The notes beneath the pieces were generated by a model. It made no database searches and was not told the origin of the DNA. It saw only the letters and a list, made by a program, of their open reading frames with translations. A stretch of 64,000 nucleotides of DNA from Parabacteroides johnsonii DSM 18315 (GTDB lineage: Bacteria > Bacteroidota > Bacteroidia > Bacteroidales > Tannerellaceae), in NCBI RefSeq assembly GCF_025151045.1, contig NZ_CP102285.1:682001-746000 (forward strand), read 5' to 3'. Positions 1-8,734 of this stretch are shown here, one piece after another; the stretch's first letter is position 1, and each line of letters opens with the position of its first letter. A program made the translations under genes and the position numbers.

Positions 1-1830
1 GGTGGTGGCAGTACCAGTCGCGACCATATTCAGCATCGGGGTGAACTGTTGCGTATGTGGACCACTTACCAACATACCGAGATTCCGATGCCTTTTATGA
101 TCAGTTCCGAAAATTGGGGTATCTTCAACAACACGACACGGAAGAATTTTTTCGATATCGGCAGCTACCAGCCGGATGTTTTCTCTATTTATAATACGAC
201 GGACGAGGCGGATTTCTATTTGATGTTCGGCAGTTCGATGCCTGATGTGATCAACGATTATACGGCTATTACCGGCCGACCTTACTTATTGCCGAAATAT
301 GCATACGGGTTGTGTTTTGGTCCGAATATGCTGGAAGACCAATTCGACATTCTGAATGATGCCGTACGTTTTCGTGAGATGGGGGTCCCTTGTGACCTAT
401 TCTGGCTCGAACCTCAATGGATGGAGAAACGCTATGATTTCTCGACCAAAAAGAAATGGAACTATCAGAAGTTTTCGGCTGAAGCTTATTGGGATTCCAC
501 TCGCTATCCGAAGAAGGAAAACCACCGTCTGCTTATCGGTCGTCTACATGGGATGGGGTATCATATGGGACTTTGGCTCTGTATCGAGTATGATCTGAGC
601 GTTCCGGAGGAGGATGCGTTGGCGAAAGCGATGGGAAAGCCTCTTTCCGGCCAGGAGCATTGGATGGAGCATTTGAAAAATTTTGTGGATAATGGCGTGG
701 ACGGTTTCAAGATGGACCCGGCACGTACAATAGATGAACATCCGAATTTTAAGTATTACAACGGACATACCGATAAAGAGATGCATAACCTGAACCAGAT
801 CCTTCTGCCGAAGCAGATGTACAAGATGATGCGTGAACATACAGGACTTCGTTCCTGGCATCATTATACTGCCGGTTGGTCGGGAACGCAGCACTGGAGT
901 GCTTCCACCAGCGGTGATAACGGGGGAGGGCGTACGGCGCTGTTCGACCAGTTGAACTTGGGTATGAGTGGTTTTCTTAATACTTCTTGCGACGTGATGA
1001 ATGTCAATAAGGACGAGGAGTTGCAAAGCCTTCATTTTGGCCTTTTCCTGCCATGGGTGCAGATCAATAGTTGGTATTCGTTGCATCAGCCGTTCTATTT
1101 CCCAGAGAAAGAAAAGAAGATGTACCGGGATTATGTGAAGCTGCGTTACGCGTTGATGCCCTATATTTATTCGGCGGCGCTGGAAGGGGCGCAGACCGGT
1201 ATGCCGATCGTACGCTCCATGCCTTTGATGTTTCCAGATGACCGCAAGACGGATGATATGGTCTACCAGTATATGTTCGGCCAAAATTTTTTAGTCGGTA
1301 TCTTTAGTGATTCGATCTACCTGCCGAAAGGGAACTGGTTTGACTTTTGGACAGGAGAAAAATTGGCCGGCGGAAGGGAAATCAAGCATGTGATACCTGA
1401 TAACCGCGCAGGGTTGCTGTTCGTACGCGAAGGGGCGATTATACCGTTCCAAAAAGATATGCAATTCATAGGAGAGAAGCCGTTGGATACCTTGATGGTG
1501 AAAGTATTTCCCAAAGATATCTCTTCCTATACGATGTATGAAGATGATGGTAAAACATATGATTATGAAAATGGAGCGATTGCCGCAACCCGTTTTGAAT
1601 GTAAGCAGAGCGGACGGACAGTTGAGTTCACTGTCTTCCCGGTGGAAGGATCGTATGACGGCATGTGCAAAGCACGGACATACGAATTGGAGATCGACGT
1701 CCCGCAGCGCCCGTCGGAAGTACTGGTAAACAATATTCCGGTAACAGACTGGCAGTATGGCGACGATCATAAGGTACGCGTCAGCTTACATCAGGAAAAT
1801 AACGAACAGGTGAAAGCCATACTTCGTTAG
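1..1830 (+). CDS. Glycoside hydrolase family 31-like alpha-glycosidase, 5' end outside window
   Basis: The frame is open from base 1, so the first methionine inside the window is not the start and only the last 609 codons are present. It resembles GH31 enzymes (alpha-glucosidase/alpha-xylosidase type, retaining). The probable nucleophile is the Asp of GFKMDPA, codon 715-717. The probable acid/base is the Asp of TSGDNGG, codon 916-918. The usual DIDYM strand motif is replaced by FWLEPQWM, so this is a divergent branch and the substrate cannot be named. A beta-sandwich C-terminal region follows the barrel. Its stop overlaps by three bases the stop of the convergent gene on the other strand. Surface or periplasmic location is likely, but the signal region is not in the window. 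Confidence 0.85.
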   Translation, partial: GGGSTSRDHIQHRGELLRMWTTYQHTEIPMPFMISSENWGIFNNTTRKNFFDIGSYQPDVFSIYNTTDEADFYLMFGSSMPDVINDYTAITGRPYLLPKYAYGLCFGPNMLEDQFDILNDAVRFREMGVPCDLFWLEPQWMEKRYDFSTKKKWNYQKFSAEAYWDSTRYPKKENHRLLIGRLHGMGYHMGLWLCIEYDLSVPEEDALAKAMGKPLSGQEHWMEHLKNFVDNGVDGFKMDPARTIDEHPNFKYYNGHTDKEMHNLNQILLPKQMYKMMREHTGLRSWHHYTAGWSGTQHWSASTSGDNGGGRTALFDQLNLGMSGFLNTSCDVMNVNKDEELQSLHFGLFLPWVQINSWYSLHQPFYFPEKEKKMYRDYVKLRYALMPYIYSAALEGAQTGMPIVRSMPLMFPDDRKTDDMVYQYMFGQNFLVGIFSDSIYLPKGNWFDFWTGEKLAGGREIKHVIPDNRAGLLFVREGAIIPFQKDMQFIGEKPLDTLMVKVFPKDISSYTMYEDDGKTYDYENGAIAATRFECKQSGRTVEFTVFPVEGSYDGMCKARTYELEIDVPQRPSEVLVNNIPVTDWQYGDDHKVRVSLHQENNEQVKAILR

Positions 1831-2207
1831 TTCAGTTCGCTCCGCTTTTCATTTTGATAATATTCGATTAGGTATAAAGTTTTGGCTAAAGATGGACAGA
1901 TAGGGAGTATGACAGGACGATCCGGATCCCATTCCGGGTCGTCCGTTATCATTTCGGAAAGCGGACCGGCATGCATGAGTATGAGCCGTGTCGATGTGAT
2001 GGCTGTCGCAATAAATGATTTTTCGGCAGGCAGTAATACAAAATACCCCTCGTCCACATCGGCAACCGGCATATGGTTTCTATTATAGATCACCAGTTTT
2101 CCGGAAGAGACAAACAATAAGACATTGCCGGTATCATCCGTATTACATAAAATCTCTCCTGCTTTTCCTATTTTACACTCAAACTGGTTCAGGACGTTTC
2201 TTATCAT
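1827..2207 (-). CDS. Free-standing cupin-like sensor domain resembling an AraC N-terminus
   Basis: A 126-residue protein with a short beta-barrel pattern (GNVLLFVSSGKLVIYN, then GYFVLLPAEKSF). This resembles the ligand-binding half of a class of short AraC-type regulators common in Bacteroidales. No helix-turn-helix follows, because the frame stops at the very end of the convergent GH31 gene. It is either a genuine single-domain cupin or a regulator that lost its DNA-binding half when the junction with the GH31 gene formed. It lies 27 bases downstream of apbE on the same strand and may be co-transcribed with it. No substrate or function can be assigned. Confidence 0.6.
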   Translation of the reverse strand: MIRNVLNQFECKIGKAGEILCNTDDTGNVLLFVSSGKLVIYNRNHMPVADVDEGYFVLLPAEKSFIATAITSTRLILMHAGPLSEMITDDPEWDPDRPVILPICPSLAKTLYLIEYYQNEKRSELN

Positions 2208-2234
2208 ATTTCAATCAGGAATTATCCAAACTTA

Positions 2235-3242
2235 TCATTGTTTCCGTTTAGGCAGATACTGGAGCATCCCTTTTGAGTATTCAATCTGATGCTTCCCACT
2301 CTCGTCGGCATATATCACATAGTATTCGATCTCAGGTACGGAATCAGCCATTTGCCGGGCTTTTTCCAACCCCATTGCCATAAATGCAGTGGCGTAGGCA
2401 TCGGCTGTCATACAGTCGTTTGCAACGATTGTGGCGCTCAATACGCTCTGTTCGGCTGGATAACCAGTACGGGGGTCGATCGTATGGGCATATTTTTTAC
2501 CATCTTTGATATAAAAGTTGCGGTAGTTGCCGGAAGTGGCAATCGCACCTTTTTTACATAGCTGGACGATTTCGTCATAATTATTTTTGGTACCGTCCGG
2601 ATCGTCTTCCGGGAGGTTGATGCCGGTGCGCCAGCATACGCCATTCTGATTGACACCCTTTACCACCACTTCGCCGCCAATCAAAATCATATAGTTTTCC
2701 ACTCCCTCTTTCTCAAGCAGACGGGCGATCACATCGCAGGAATATCCTTTGGCTATGGCGGAGCAGTTCAGTAGCAGACGGGGATCATCTTTCACGATCT
2801 TCTTGCCCTCCAGATGTACTTTCCGGTAACCAACAAAAGTTTTGAGGCTGTCGATCATGGCAGGTGTCACACTGTCCTTTTTATTGAAGCCGAATCCCCA
2901 AAGATTGACCAGAGGGGCACAGGTGATATCGAAAACACCATCCGAATTGCGGGAGACTTCCATCGACTTGTTAAATACCTCCGTAAACCATTCATCCACT
3001 TCTACCGCTTCGTTATTATTCACTTTTGCGATGATTGAATTAGGGTTGAAGGGATTCAGGGACAGGTTGAACTTTTGCAATTCGGCATCGATTTTATCCG
3101 TTAAAATATGAGGTGCTTCATATTTGATCGTGTATAGGGTATGGAACACGGTACCACTTTCTTCGTAATATTGTTTTTTGCCTTTGCACGAGACGAAGAA
3201 CAGAAGCCCTACAATAACCGGTAAATAAATTTTCTTATGCAT
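2235..3242 (-). CDS. apbE: ApbE-family FAD:protein FMN transferase, lipoprotein
   Basis: ApbE enzymes attach FMN covalently to Thr/Ser of Rnf, Nqr and related flavoproteins. The start is set at 3242, giving 335 residues. It places a short signal peptide directly before the lipobox FVSC (Cys19), whereas upstream frame codons lie in the promoter. Family motifs present are NCSAIAKGYSCD, LIGGEVVVKG, the SGNYR segment and the C-terminal HTIDPRTGYP metal/FAD-binding motif. It should be tethered to the periplasmic face of the membrane. No Rnf or Nqr gene is in the window, so its target lies elsewhere. It has its own promoter, just upstream. Confidence 0.93.
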   Translation of the reverse strand: MHKKIYLPVIVGLLFFVSCKGKKQYYEESGTVFHTLYTIKYEAPHILTDKIDAELQKFNLSLNPFNPNSIIAKVNNNEAVEVDEWFTEVFNKSMEVSRNSDGVFDITCAPLVNLWGFGFNKKDSVTPAMIDSLKTFVGYRKVHLEGKKIVKDDPRLLLNCSAIAKGYSCDVIARLLEKEGVENYMILIGGEVVVKGVNQNGVCWRTGINLPEDDPDGTKNNYDEIVQLCKKGAIATSGNYRNFYIKDGKKYAHTIDPRTGYPAEQSVLSATIVANDCMTADAYATAFMAMGLEKARQMADSVPEIEYYVIYADESGKHQIEYSKGMLQYLPKRKQ

Positions 3243-3264
3243 CTTTCTATTGTTTAGTTGGCTG

Positions 3265-3294
3265 CAAAGATAGTGCAAATCTTTGGTTTGCAAA
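3265..3294 (-). promoter_or_regulatory. Bacteroidota-type promoter of apbE
   Basis: On the minus strand a TTTG box (3291-3294) is followed after 18 bases by TATCTTTG (3265-3272), matching the phylum consensus TTTG-N19-TAnnTTTG. Initiation would fall near 3258, about 15 bases before the apbE start codon chosen here. Confidence 0.7.
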
Positions 3295-3418
3295 ATGTCA
3301 CTACTACCCTACCAAAATAGGATTAGTAAGGCATATTTTGAGAATTAGTATAGCGGGTAATATTTTTTAACATACTAAAAAGTACTACTTTGTCTGTATA
3401 AAATAGCAAAATGATACT
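3291..3418. repeat. Dispersed 128-base element, copy 1
   Basis: Three blocks recur at 30927-31055 in the same order and orientation: CAAAATGTCACTACTACCC (3291-3309), GCGGGTAATATTTTTTAAC (3353-3371) and CAAAATGATACT (3407-3418). The first two block starts are 62 bases apart in both copies. Within it, TACTACCCT and AGGATTAGTA form an imperfect inverted repeat. Its left end merges with the apbE promoter. No open reading frame of note is inside. Confidence 0.75.
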
Positions 3419-3448
3419 TTCTCGAATCTCTTGTTTTTGGGTAGAGGA

Positions 3449-3610
3449 TCAGATACGGTTGTTTCTGGTTTTGTTCTTTAGTGCACATCCCGGACATCCT
3501 TGACAAGGATTGTCCGTTCCGGTGGGATGTGCAAAGAACTTATATATTTTCTTTCCGATGCAGAAAATGACGATAAGTCCGATGATGAGAACTGCTATTT
3601 CTTGCCACAT
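3449..3610 (-). CDS. FeoB-associated Cys-rich membrane protein (53 residues)
   Basis: The reading frame starts with ATG at 3610 and ends with TGA at 3449-3451. One membrane helix (roughly residues 4-19, AVLIIGLIVIFCIG) is followed by a basic stretch and the motif CQGCPGC (residues 36-42). That is the hallmark of the small Cys-rich proteins encoded after feoB in many anaerobes. It begins 12 bases after the feoAB stop and is surely in the same operon. The exact role is unknown; a metal-handling or accessory role in ferrous iron uptake is the usual inference. It is short and easily missed by gene finders. Confidence 0.85.
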   Translation of the reverse strand: MWQEIAVLIIGLIVIFCIGKKIYKFFAHPTGTDNPCQGCPGCALKNKTRNNRI

Positions 3611-3622
3611 AAAAGTGGTGTA

Positions 3623-6103
3623 TTAATTGAACAGGTTCATAAAGAAATGTCCCGTTTGGTAGACCACACATGAGACGATCCATGCAAGTACGCAGGTATA
3701 AATGATTACAAATATACCCCATTTCCAAGAGCCGGATTCGTGGACAATGGCCGATATCGTAGCGATACAAGGGAAATAGATCAGAACAAAGAGCATGAAA
3801 CTCAGTGCGATCAAAGGGGTAAAGATCGGTTCTCCCTCGGCATTTTTATCCTGTTTCAATCGTTCGGTCAGGACTTGGCTGTCGTCCGACTCTCCTGTAT
3901 ATAAGACGCTCAACGTGCTGACGACAACTTCTTTGGCAGCCATACCAGTCAACAGGCTGACGCTCATCTTCCAGTCGAAACCCAGCGGATGGAGTATCGG
4001 TTGTATGGTTTGACCGATGCGACCGATATAGGATTCCTGTTGGTGATCCATCGATTTCAAACGTTCCAGTTCGGCGATAGTTTCCGCTTTCTCCTCTGGG
4101 GGTATAGCAGACTGTTCCACTTCGGCGATCTGTTTGTCAAAAACATCTCCGTTTTCCGAATGACGAGGAAAATATCCCAAGAACCAGATGATGATAGAAG
4201 CGATCAAGATGACCCCCCCCATCTTGTGCAGATATTGCTTGGCTTTTTCCCACATATGAATCATAATTGATTTACCTGTCGGCATGCGGTAAGGAGGAAG
4301 TTCCATCACGAAAGGTATATCTTCGTCATTGAAGAGAAAACGTTTGAACAGGCGTGCCATCAGGACGGCGAGCAGAATCCCCGAAGCATAGAGGATCAGC
4401 ATGACCGTTCCGGCCGTCTGGGGGAAGAAAGCACCTGTCAGCAGGACATACACCGGAAGGCGGGCACTACAGCTCATTAACGGGTTTACCAGCATGGTGA
4501 TCATCCGGCTGTTACGGCTTTCGATCGTACGAGAGGCCATGATGGCCGGTACGTTGCAACCGAAGCCCATCACAAGCGGGATAAACGATTTGCCGTGCAG
4601 TCCCATCTTATGCATGATCTTATCCATGATGAAAGCGGCACGTGCCATATAACCGGAGTCTTCCATGAAGGAGATAAAGGCATATAGTATCAGGATGTTA
4701 GGCAGGAATACGATAACACCTCCCACGCCTCCTATAATGCCATCGACCAACAGATCCTTCAATGGACCTTCGCTCATATTACCTCGCACGAACTCTCCGA
4801 TCCAGCCCACGAATGATTCGATCCATTCCATCGGGTATTCTCCCAGACGGAAAGTTGCTTCGAACATGATCCACATGAAAAGGATAAAAATCGGGAAGCC
4901 CAGCACTTTATGAGTTACGAATAGATCAATGATCTGTGTGCTTGTCGCTTCTTTTATTTTGTTTTGCTCGTAGGTCTCACGCAGTGCACCGGAAATAAAA
5001 CCGTAGCGGGCATTGGTGAAAGCTGTCTCACAATCTTCTTTCAGAAGGGTTTCGATTTGAGCGACATTGCGGTCGCGTTCATGAAGGACTGTTTCGGCAC
5101 CAGGCATTGACTCCACGAAAGATTCCACTTCCGGATCGCCTTCAAGCAACTTGATGGCGAGGTTGCGTTTGGAAAGGCTTTTGGGTACATTCCCATTCAG
5201 TTTCAAAGCATGCCTTACCGGATAAATGGCCTTTTCCAACACGTCGCCGTAGTTGATATGGATATGACGGAGCACGGGGTCTTCTTCTTCGTAGACCTTT
5301 ATGACGCGGTTGAAAAGTTCTTCGATACCGAAACCGGTCTTACTGATGGTCGGGACAATCGGCGTACCAATCATCCTTGAGAGAGAGTTGTGATCAAACT
5401 TATTTCCGTGCCGTTCCAATTCGTCGTACATGTTGAGGGCGATGACCATACGCACATCCATGTCGATCAGTTGGCAGGTCAGATACAGATTACGTTCCAG
5501 GTTGGAAGCATCGACTACATTAATCACGATATCCGGCTGTTCTTCATTCAAGTGCTTGCGAACGTAGAGCTCTTCAGGAGTGTAAGCCGATAGGGAATAG
5601 GTTCCCGGCAGGTCTACGATCTTAAAGGTGTAGCCATTCTGATGGAATGTCCCGGCCTTGGCGTCGACAGTCACGCCGCTGTAGTTGCCGACATGCTCGT
5701 GTGCACCGGATGCGAAATTGAATAAAGATGTTTTACCGCAATTGGGATTTCCGACCAATGCGACATTGATGGTTTTGCCTTTGTGCATGGCCATGGCCTG
5801 CAGGCTCTTGCCGGAAGTTTGGATATAGGAATCCACTGGGCGGTTTTCCGGTTTTTCGGTACCGGCTTCTGTGAATTCGGCTGCACTGACGACTTCTATC
5901 ATTTGTGCGTCATTTCGTCTCAGTGAAACGTCATAACCCATTACACGATAATGTATAGGGTCTTTAAGCGGTGCGTTCTGGATGACATCAACCTCTTTTC
6001 CTCTGATAAACCCCATTTCGATAATGCGCTTGCGGAATGCTCCGCGTCCCATTACCTTTACTATAACCCCTTTTTCGCCTGTACGAAGTTCTGATAGTCT
6101 CAT
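3623..6103 (-). CDS. feoB: Fused FeoA-FeoB ferrous iron transporter
   Basis: A protein of 826 residues. Residues 1-72 are a FeoA SH3-like domain, followed by a linker and the FeoB G domain: G1 GNPNCGKTS at 118-126, then DLPGTYS and NMYDE. A multi-spanning membrane region with Gate motifs follows (GFGCNVPAIMASRTI, LTGMAAKEVVVS). The start at 6103 is chosen because MRLSELRTG is the normal FeoA beginning, while the upstream in-frame ATG lies ahead of the -7 box. It imports Fe(II) across the inner membrane, driven or gated by GTP hydrolysis. FeoA fused to FeoB is usual in Bacteroidales. The Cys-rich small protein follows it. Confidence 0.96.
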   Translation of the reverse strand: MRLSELRTGEKGVIVKVMGRGAFRKRIIEMGFIRGKEVDVIQNAPLKDPIHYRVMGYDVSLRRNDAQMIEVVSAAEFTEAGTEKPENRPVDSYIQTSGKSLQAMAMHKGKTINVALVGNPNCGKTSLFNFASGAHEHVGNYSGVTVDAKAGTFHQNGYTFKIVDLPGTYSLSAYTPEELYVRKHLNEEQPDIVINVVDASNLERNLYLTCQLIDMDVRMVIALNMYDELERHGNKFDHNSLSRMIGTPIVPTISKTGFGIEELFNRVIKVYEEEDPVLRHIHINYGDVLEKAIYPVRHALKLNGNVPKSLSKRNLAIKLLEGDPEVESFVESMPGAETVLHERDRNVAQIETLLKEDCETAFTNARYGFISGALRETYEQNKIKEATSTQIIDLFVTHKVLGFPIFILFMWIMFEATFRLGEYPMEWIESFVGWIGEFVRGNMSEGPLKDLLVDGIIGGVGGVIVFLPNILILYAFISFMEDSGYMARAAFIMDKIMHKMGLHGKSFIPLVMGFGCNVPAIMASRTIESRNSRMITMLVNPLMSCSARLPVYVLLTGAFFPQTAGTVMLILYASGILLAVLMARLFKRFLFNDEDIPFVMELPPYRMPTGKSIMIHMWEKAKQYLHKMGGVILIASIIIWFLGYFPRHSENGDVFDKQIAEVEQSAIPPEEKAETIAELERLKSMDHQQESYIGRIGQTIQPILHPLGFDWKMSVSLLTGMAAKEVVVSTLSVLYTGESDDSQVLTERLKQDKNAEGEPIFTPLIALSFMLFVLIYFPCIATISAIVHESGSWKWGIFVIIYTCVLAWIVSCVVYQTGHFFMNLFN

Positions 6104-6120
6104 CTTTTTAAAATCTTGCG

Positions 6121-6152
6121 CAAAGGTAGCATGAAATGGTAATATGGTCAAT
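6121..6152 (-). promoter_or_regulatory. Promoter of feoAB operon
   Basis: On the minus strand TACCTTTG (6121-6128) is preceded by ATTG (6149-6152) with 20 bases between. Initiation should be near 6114, only some 10 bases before the feoAB start. This argues against the upstream ATG at 6151. Confidence 0.7.
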
Positions 6153-6176
6153 ACCGTATTGTAGGTATTTTTTTGT

Positions 6177-6184
6177 TAGTTTTG
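6177..6184 (+). promoter_or_regulatory. Probable -7 box of folK
   Basis: TAGTTTTG matches TAnnTTTG and lies 21 bases before the folK start. No good TTTG is at the -33 position; an ATTG is about 15 bases upstream. With the feoAB promoter it forms a divergent pair. Confidence 0.45.
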
Positions 6185-6205
6185 TCTCCGTAAAGGCTTT
6201 AAAAT

Positions 6206-6586
6206 ATGACTATGTGGAACAATGTTATATTATGTTTGGGGTCCAATACGGATTGCGAGGCGAATCTAAAGTCGGCGGCCAGTCTGTTGCGTGCCTATTT
6301 CGGATCGATCCGGTTCTCTGAAGCGATTTATACGGAGCCGATAGGTTTACCTGATTCCGGCTTATTCCTGAACCAAGTGGCTGTTGTCGGTACGAATGCT
6401 TCGCTGGAAGAGGTGAGGCGGGCTGTGAAGGCGATGGAAAAACGATTGGGACGCATGTCGGACAGTAAGCAGAAAGGGAAGATTCCGATCGATATAGACC
6501 TGCTTTTATGGAATGGAACAATCCTGAAACCTGCCGATTGGGAAAAGGAGTATGTGCAACAACTCTTCCGGTCTGTTGCGGATTAG
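6206..6586 (+). CDS. folK: 2-amino-4-hydroxy-6-hydroxymethyldihydropteridine pyrophosphokinase
   Basis: HPPK transfers pyrophosphate from ATP to hydroxymethyldihydropterin in folate synthesis. The 126-residue protein shows the family start (VILCLGSNTDCEANL), the SEAIYTEPIG segment, FLNQVAVVGT and the metal-binding KIPIDIDLLLW, whose two Asp bind the Mg ions. It is shorter than the roughly 160 residues of the E. coli enzyme, mainly at the C-terminus, which ends soon after the DIDLLL motif; Bacteroidales enzymes are often short here. A second in-frame ATG at 6212 is an alternative start. It stands alone, convergent with the methyltransferase gene. Confidence 0.9.
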   Translation: MTMWNNVILCLGSNTDCEANLKSAASLLRAYFGSIRFSEAIYTEPIGLPDSGLFLNQVAVVGTNASLEEVRRAVKAMEKRLGRMSDSKQKGKIPIDIDLLLWNGTILKPADWEKEYVQQLFRSVAD

Positions 6587-6618
6587 GAGACGTAACCCAT
6601 AGCTTTGGCTATTGTAAC

Positions 6619-7608
6619 TCATCGTCCTTTGTTATCGCTCTGTAGGTGCAGGGTTATAAACGGGGCAAGTAGGAAACCTGCTTTTCCGCTGATCCTGATC
6701 AGACCGTTGATACCTAAGCAAATGAGTGTGGAGATCGGGTTGGAGCGATCCGTGTTGTAGAAACCTTTTCCTATCCGGACTTGATAACCGAAAGGTTTTG
6801 CCAGCGATCGATATGTTTCAATGGGTAAGATGCGTTCCGTCCAATTCCCGTTTCGTGGATCGCAGGTGTTGAAAGCATCTTTCAATAGGGGATAGGAACC
6901 GGTCTTGACAGCCTTGTGGATATGTGGGAAGGTAAGTCCGCGCGTCTTTCGTGCTGCTTCTTTCGCTTCGGCAGGAGAAAGGGCTGGAAAGTGCAGTTGG
7001 ATATAATGCAGACGTAAAGCATAATATTCCTTTTCCCAAGTGGTCATAAGCCGATGCAGCCTTCTTTTTACATACGGGTTAAAAGGTGTGGAGGCCGTTG
7101 TAAACAACATTTGCATCTTGTTGTCGATGGCAATCAAATTGGCGAAAAAAGCCGACAGGTCGTAAACGTGTTCGATCAGGTCGGTCGCGATCAGCAATTG
7201 TGGCTTGGCTTTATTTGCCGAGCACCAATCTGCTAAGGTGTCTGAGTCTCCATGAAGAATAATGTCAGGTCCTGTATTGACCAGCTCTTTCAAGATGCGG
7301 ATCGTATCGACGGAATCCGGATTGAGGTCGATGTAGATGACTCGGCCGATTCCGGCTTGTTTGGCAAGCATACTCAGGAAGCCGCTTCCGCCACCATAGT
7401 CGATAAGTGTTATCTCCTCCGGTGAGCTACCGATAGATTCCAGCCCTTTAAGGAGACAGTCCGCATAGATTTTCATGTAATAGGATAAAACCGGTTTCAG
7501 CCGGGCAATATAACGTTTGTTATATTTACTGATAGGCAATCGTTCGTAATCGATAGCCTTTAGTTGGCTAACCAACGCTTGTGCTGCTTGTCGGATATCA
7601 TACTTCAT
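6619..7608 (-). CDS. Class I SAM-dependent methyltransferase of glyco-operon
   Basis: A 329-residue protein with SAM-binding motif I at residues 68-76 (LIDYGGGSG), the acidic end of strand 2 (VIYIDLNP) and a motif IV-like LLIATDLIEHVYD. It is a Rossmann-fold methyltransferase; the substrate is unknown. It is the last gene of a six-gene minus-strand operon, and its start overlaps the end of the preceding glycosyltransferase gene by 11 bases. The context suggests methylation of a glycan, glycolipid or amino sugar made by that operon. The last part is hydrophobic and rich in aromatic residues, which may hint at membrane association. Confidence 0.8.
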   Translation of the reverse strand: MKYDIRQAAQALVSQLKAIDYERLPISKYNKRYIARLKPVLSYYMKIYADCLLKGLESIGSSPEEITLIDYGGGSGFLSMLAKQAGIGRVIYIDLNPDSVDTIRILKELVNTGPDIILHGDSDTLADWCSANKAKPQLLIATDLIEHVYDLSAFFANLIAIDNKMQMLFTTASTPFNPYVKRRLHRLMTTWEKEYYALRLHYIQLHFPALSPAEAKEAARKTRGLTFPHIHKAVKTGSYPLLKDAFNTCDPRNGNWTERILPIETYRSLAKPFGYQVRIGKGFYNTDRSNPISTLICLGINGLIRISGKAGFLLAPFITLHLQSDNKGR

Positions 7609-8734
7609 AGATCAAATGTAAGAGGTGTTCGCCTTGATATTGATTGGAATAAGTCGGATAAAGAAAGTCGCGGCGCTGCTCGATCAACTCCGGAGCCATA
7701 TTGGTATGCATCAATTTCCGACAGATGAGGATCATTTCGTCCGGAGTGTCGGCGATATGGCAGAGTGGCTCCAGTCCGCTACCTGCTATCATCAGTCGGT
7801 TGACCACTGTATGGCGTCCGGCAAACAGGCTGTTCAGTAGTTTTAGTTTCAATCCGGTTGCTTGAAAAGTGATCAAGGCATGTATTTGTGCATTGTGTAT
7901 CAAACTGTTCATCAGCTTTTCTGACGGATTGGCTTCGATATGGATATTCGGATAGGGAGCTGCCGCTTTCAACAAAGAAGCCGGCGGGTTCATACCGGCA
8001 ATGATGCAACGGCAGTCCAGTTTACTGAACACGTTCCGGATAAGAAAGAGGGCTGCTTGTGTATTCTCTATTACGGATAGTTTACCATGATAGAGGATGA
8101 AATCGGAAGAACCCGGCTTGACCGTAATTTGGTTGTTGGTGTGGAAGCAAGGCATGAACTCGACCGGCTTGTCGGGGAACTGGCGTCGGAGGTAGTCAGC
8201 ATCGGTTGTTGAAACGGCAATCATCAGATCGGCATGTTCCAGTACTTTCTGATAATGTTTGAATCGCCAAGCCTCTATCCGGAAGAAGCTTTTCCTGATC
8301 GGATGGCTCTCCGCCTGTGCCAGGTGATAATAATAGTCGTGTTCGATATTTGCTTCCCGGTAAATCTTTTTCCGGTTGTGTAGTCGCGGATCGTTTATGT
8401 AATAACAGCAATGGAGTCCTTCGAACAGGATCGGGTAATCGTTCTTCAACAGATTAGTGATCAGTTCAGGATGCTTGCGGCTGTATACGTTATAAGGCAG
8501 CAGGGTTATATTGGTACGCAGCCCTGTATGTCGCTTGTAATAAAATACCTTTTCGCAGATGGCTTCCAGTTCGGGCGAATGGGCACGTTCGTATTCGAAA
8601 CAGTGTAAGATGATCTTCACACCGCACTGGTGCAGAGTTTTCATCTTATAATATACATCGATGATTCCCCCGTAGTTGGCAGGCCAGGGAATATTGAAAG
8701 CTATAATGTTCAGATACCTTTCCATGTCTGTCAT
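7598..8734 (-). CDS. GT4-like glycosyltransferase (second in operon)
   Basis: A 378-residue protein with the GT-B outline. The N-terminal half begins NIIAFNIPWPANYGG, the acceptor-side glycine turn of GT4 enzymes. The C-terminal half has SSDFILYHGKLSVIEN and a nucleotide-sugar region with IAGMNP and a LLNSLFAGRHTVVN segment standing in for the usual GxPxxE helix. It lacks a clean E-x7-E pair, so assignment to GT4 is by overall pattern. The ATGA overlap with the upstream gene (8731-8734) supports the start. It probably adds a sugar to a lipid-linked or small-molecule acceptor at the cytoplasmic membrane. Confidence 0.75.
   Translation of the reverse strand: MTDMERYLNIIAFNIPWPANYGGIIDVYYKMKTLHQCGVKIILHCFEYERAHSPELEAICEKVFYYKRHTGLRTNITLLPYNVYSRKHPELITNLLKNDYPILFEGLHCCYYINDPRLHNRKKIYREANIEHDYYYHLAQAESHPIRKSFFRIEAWRFKHYQKVLEHADLMIAVSTTDADYLRRQFPDKPVEFMPCFHTNNQITVKPGSSDFILYHGKLSVIENTQAALFLIRNVFSKLDCRCIIAGMNPPASLLKAAAPYPNIHIEANPSEKLMNSLIHNAQIHALITFQATGLKLKLLNSLFAGRHTVVNRLMIAGSGLEPLCHIADTPDEMILICRKLMHTNMAPELIEQRRDFLYPTYSNQYQGEHLLHLIYEV

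Noticed and set aside
544-1284. 246-codon minus-strand frame opposite the GH31 gene
   Set aside because: Antisense shadow of a conserved glycosidase; no start signals or family pattern.
6104-6151. N-terminal extension of FeoAB
   Set aside because: The extra codons overlap the -7 box, and the FeoA fold begins at the ATG at 6103.
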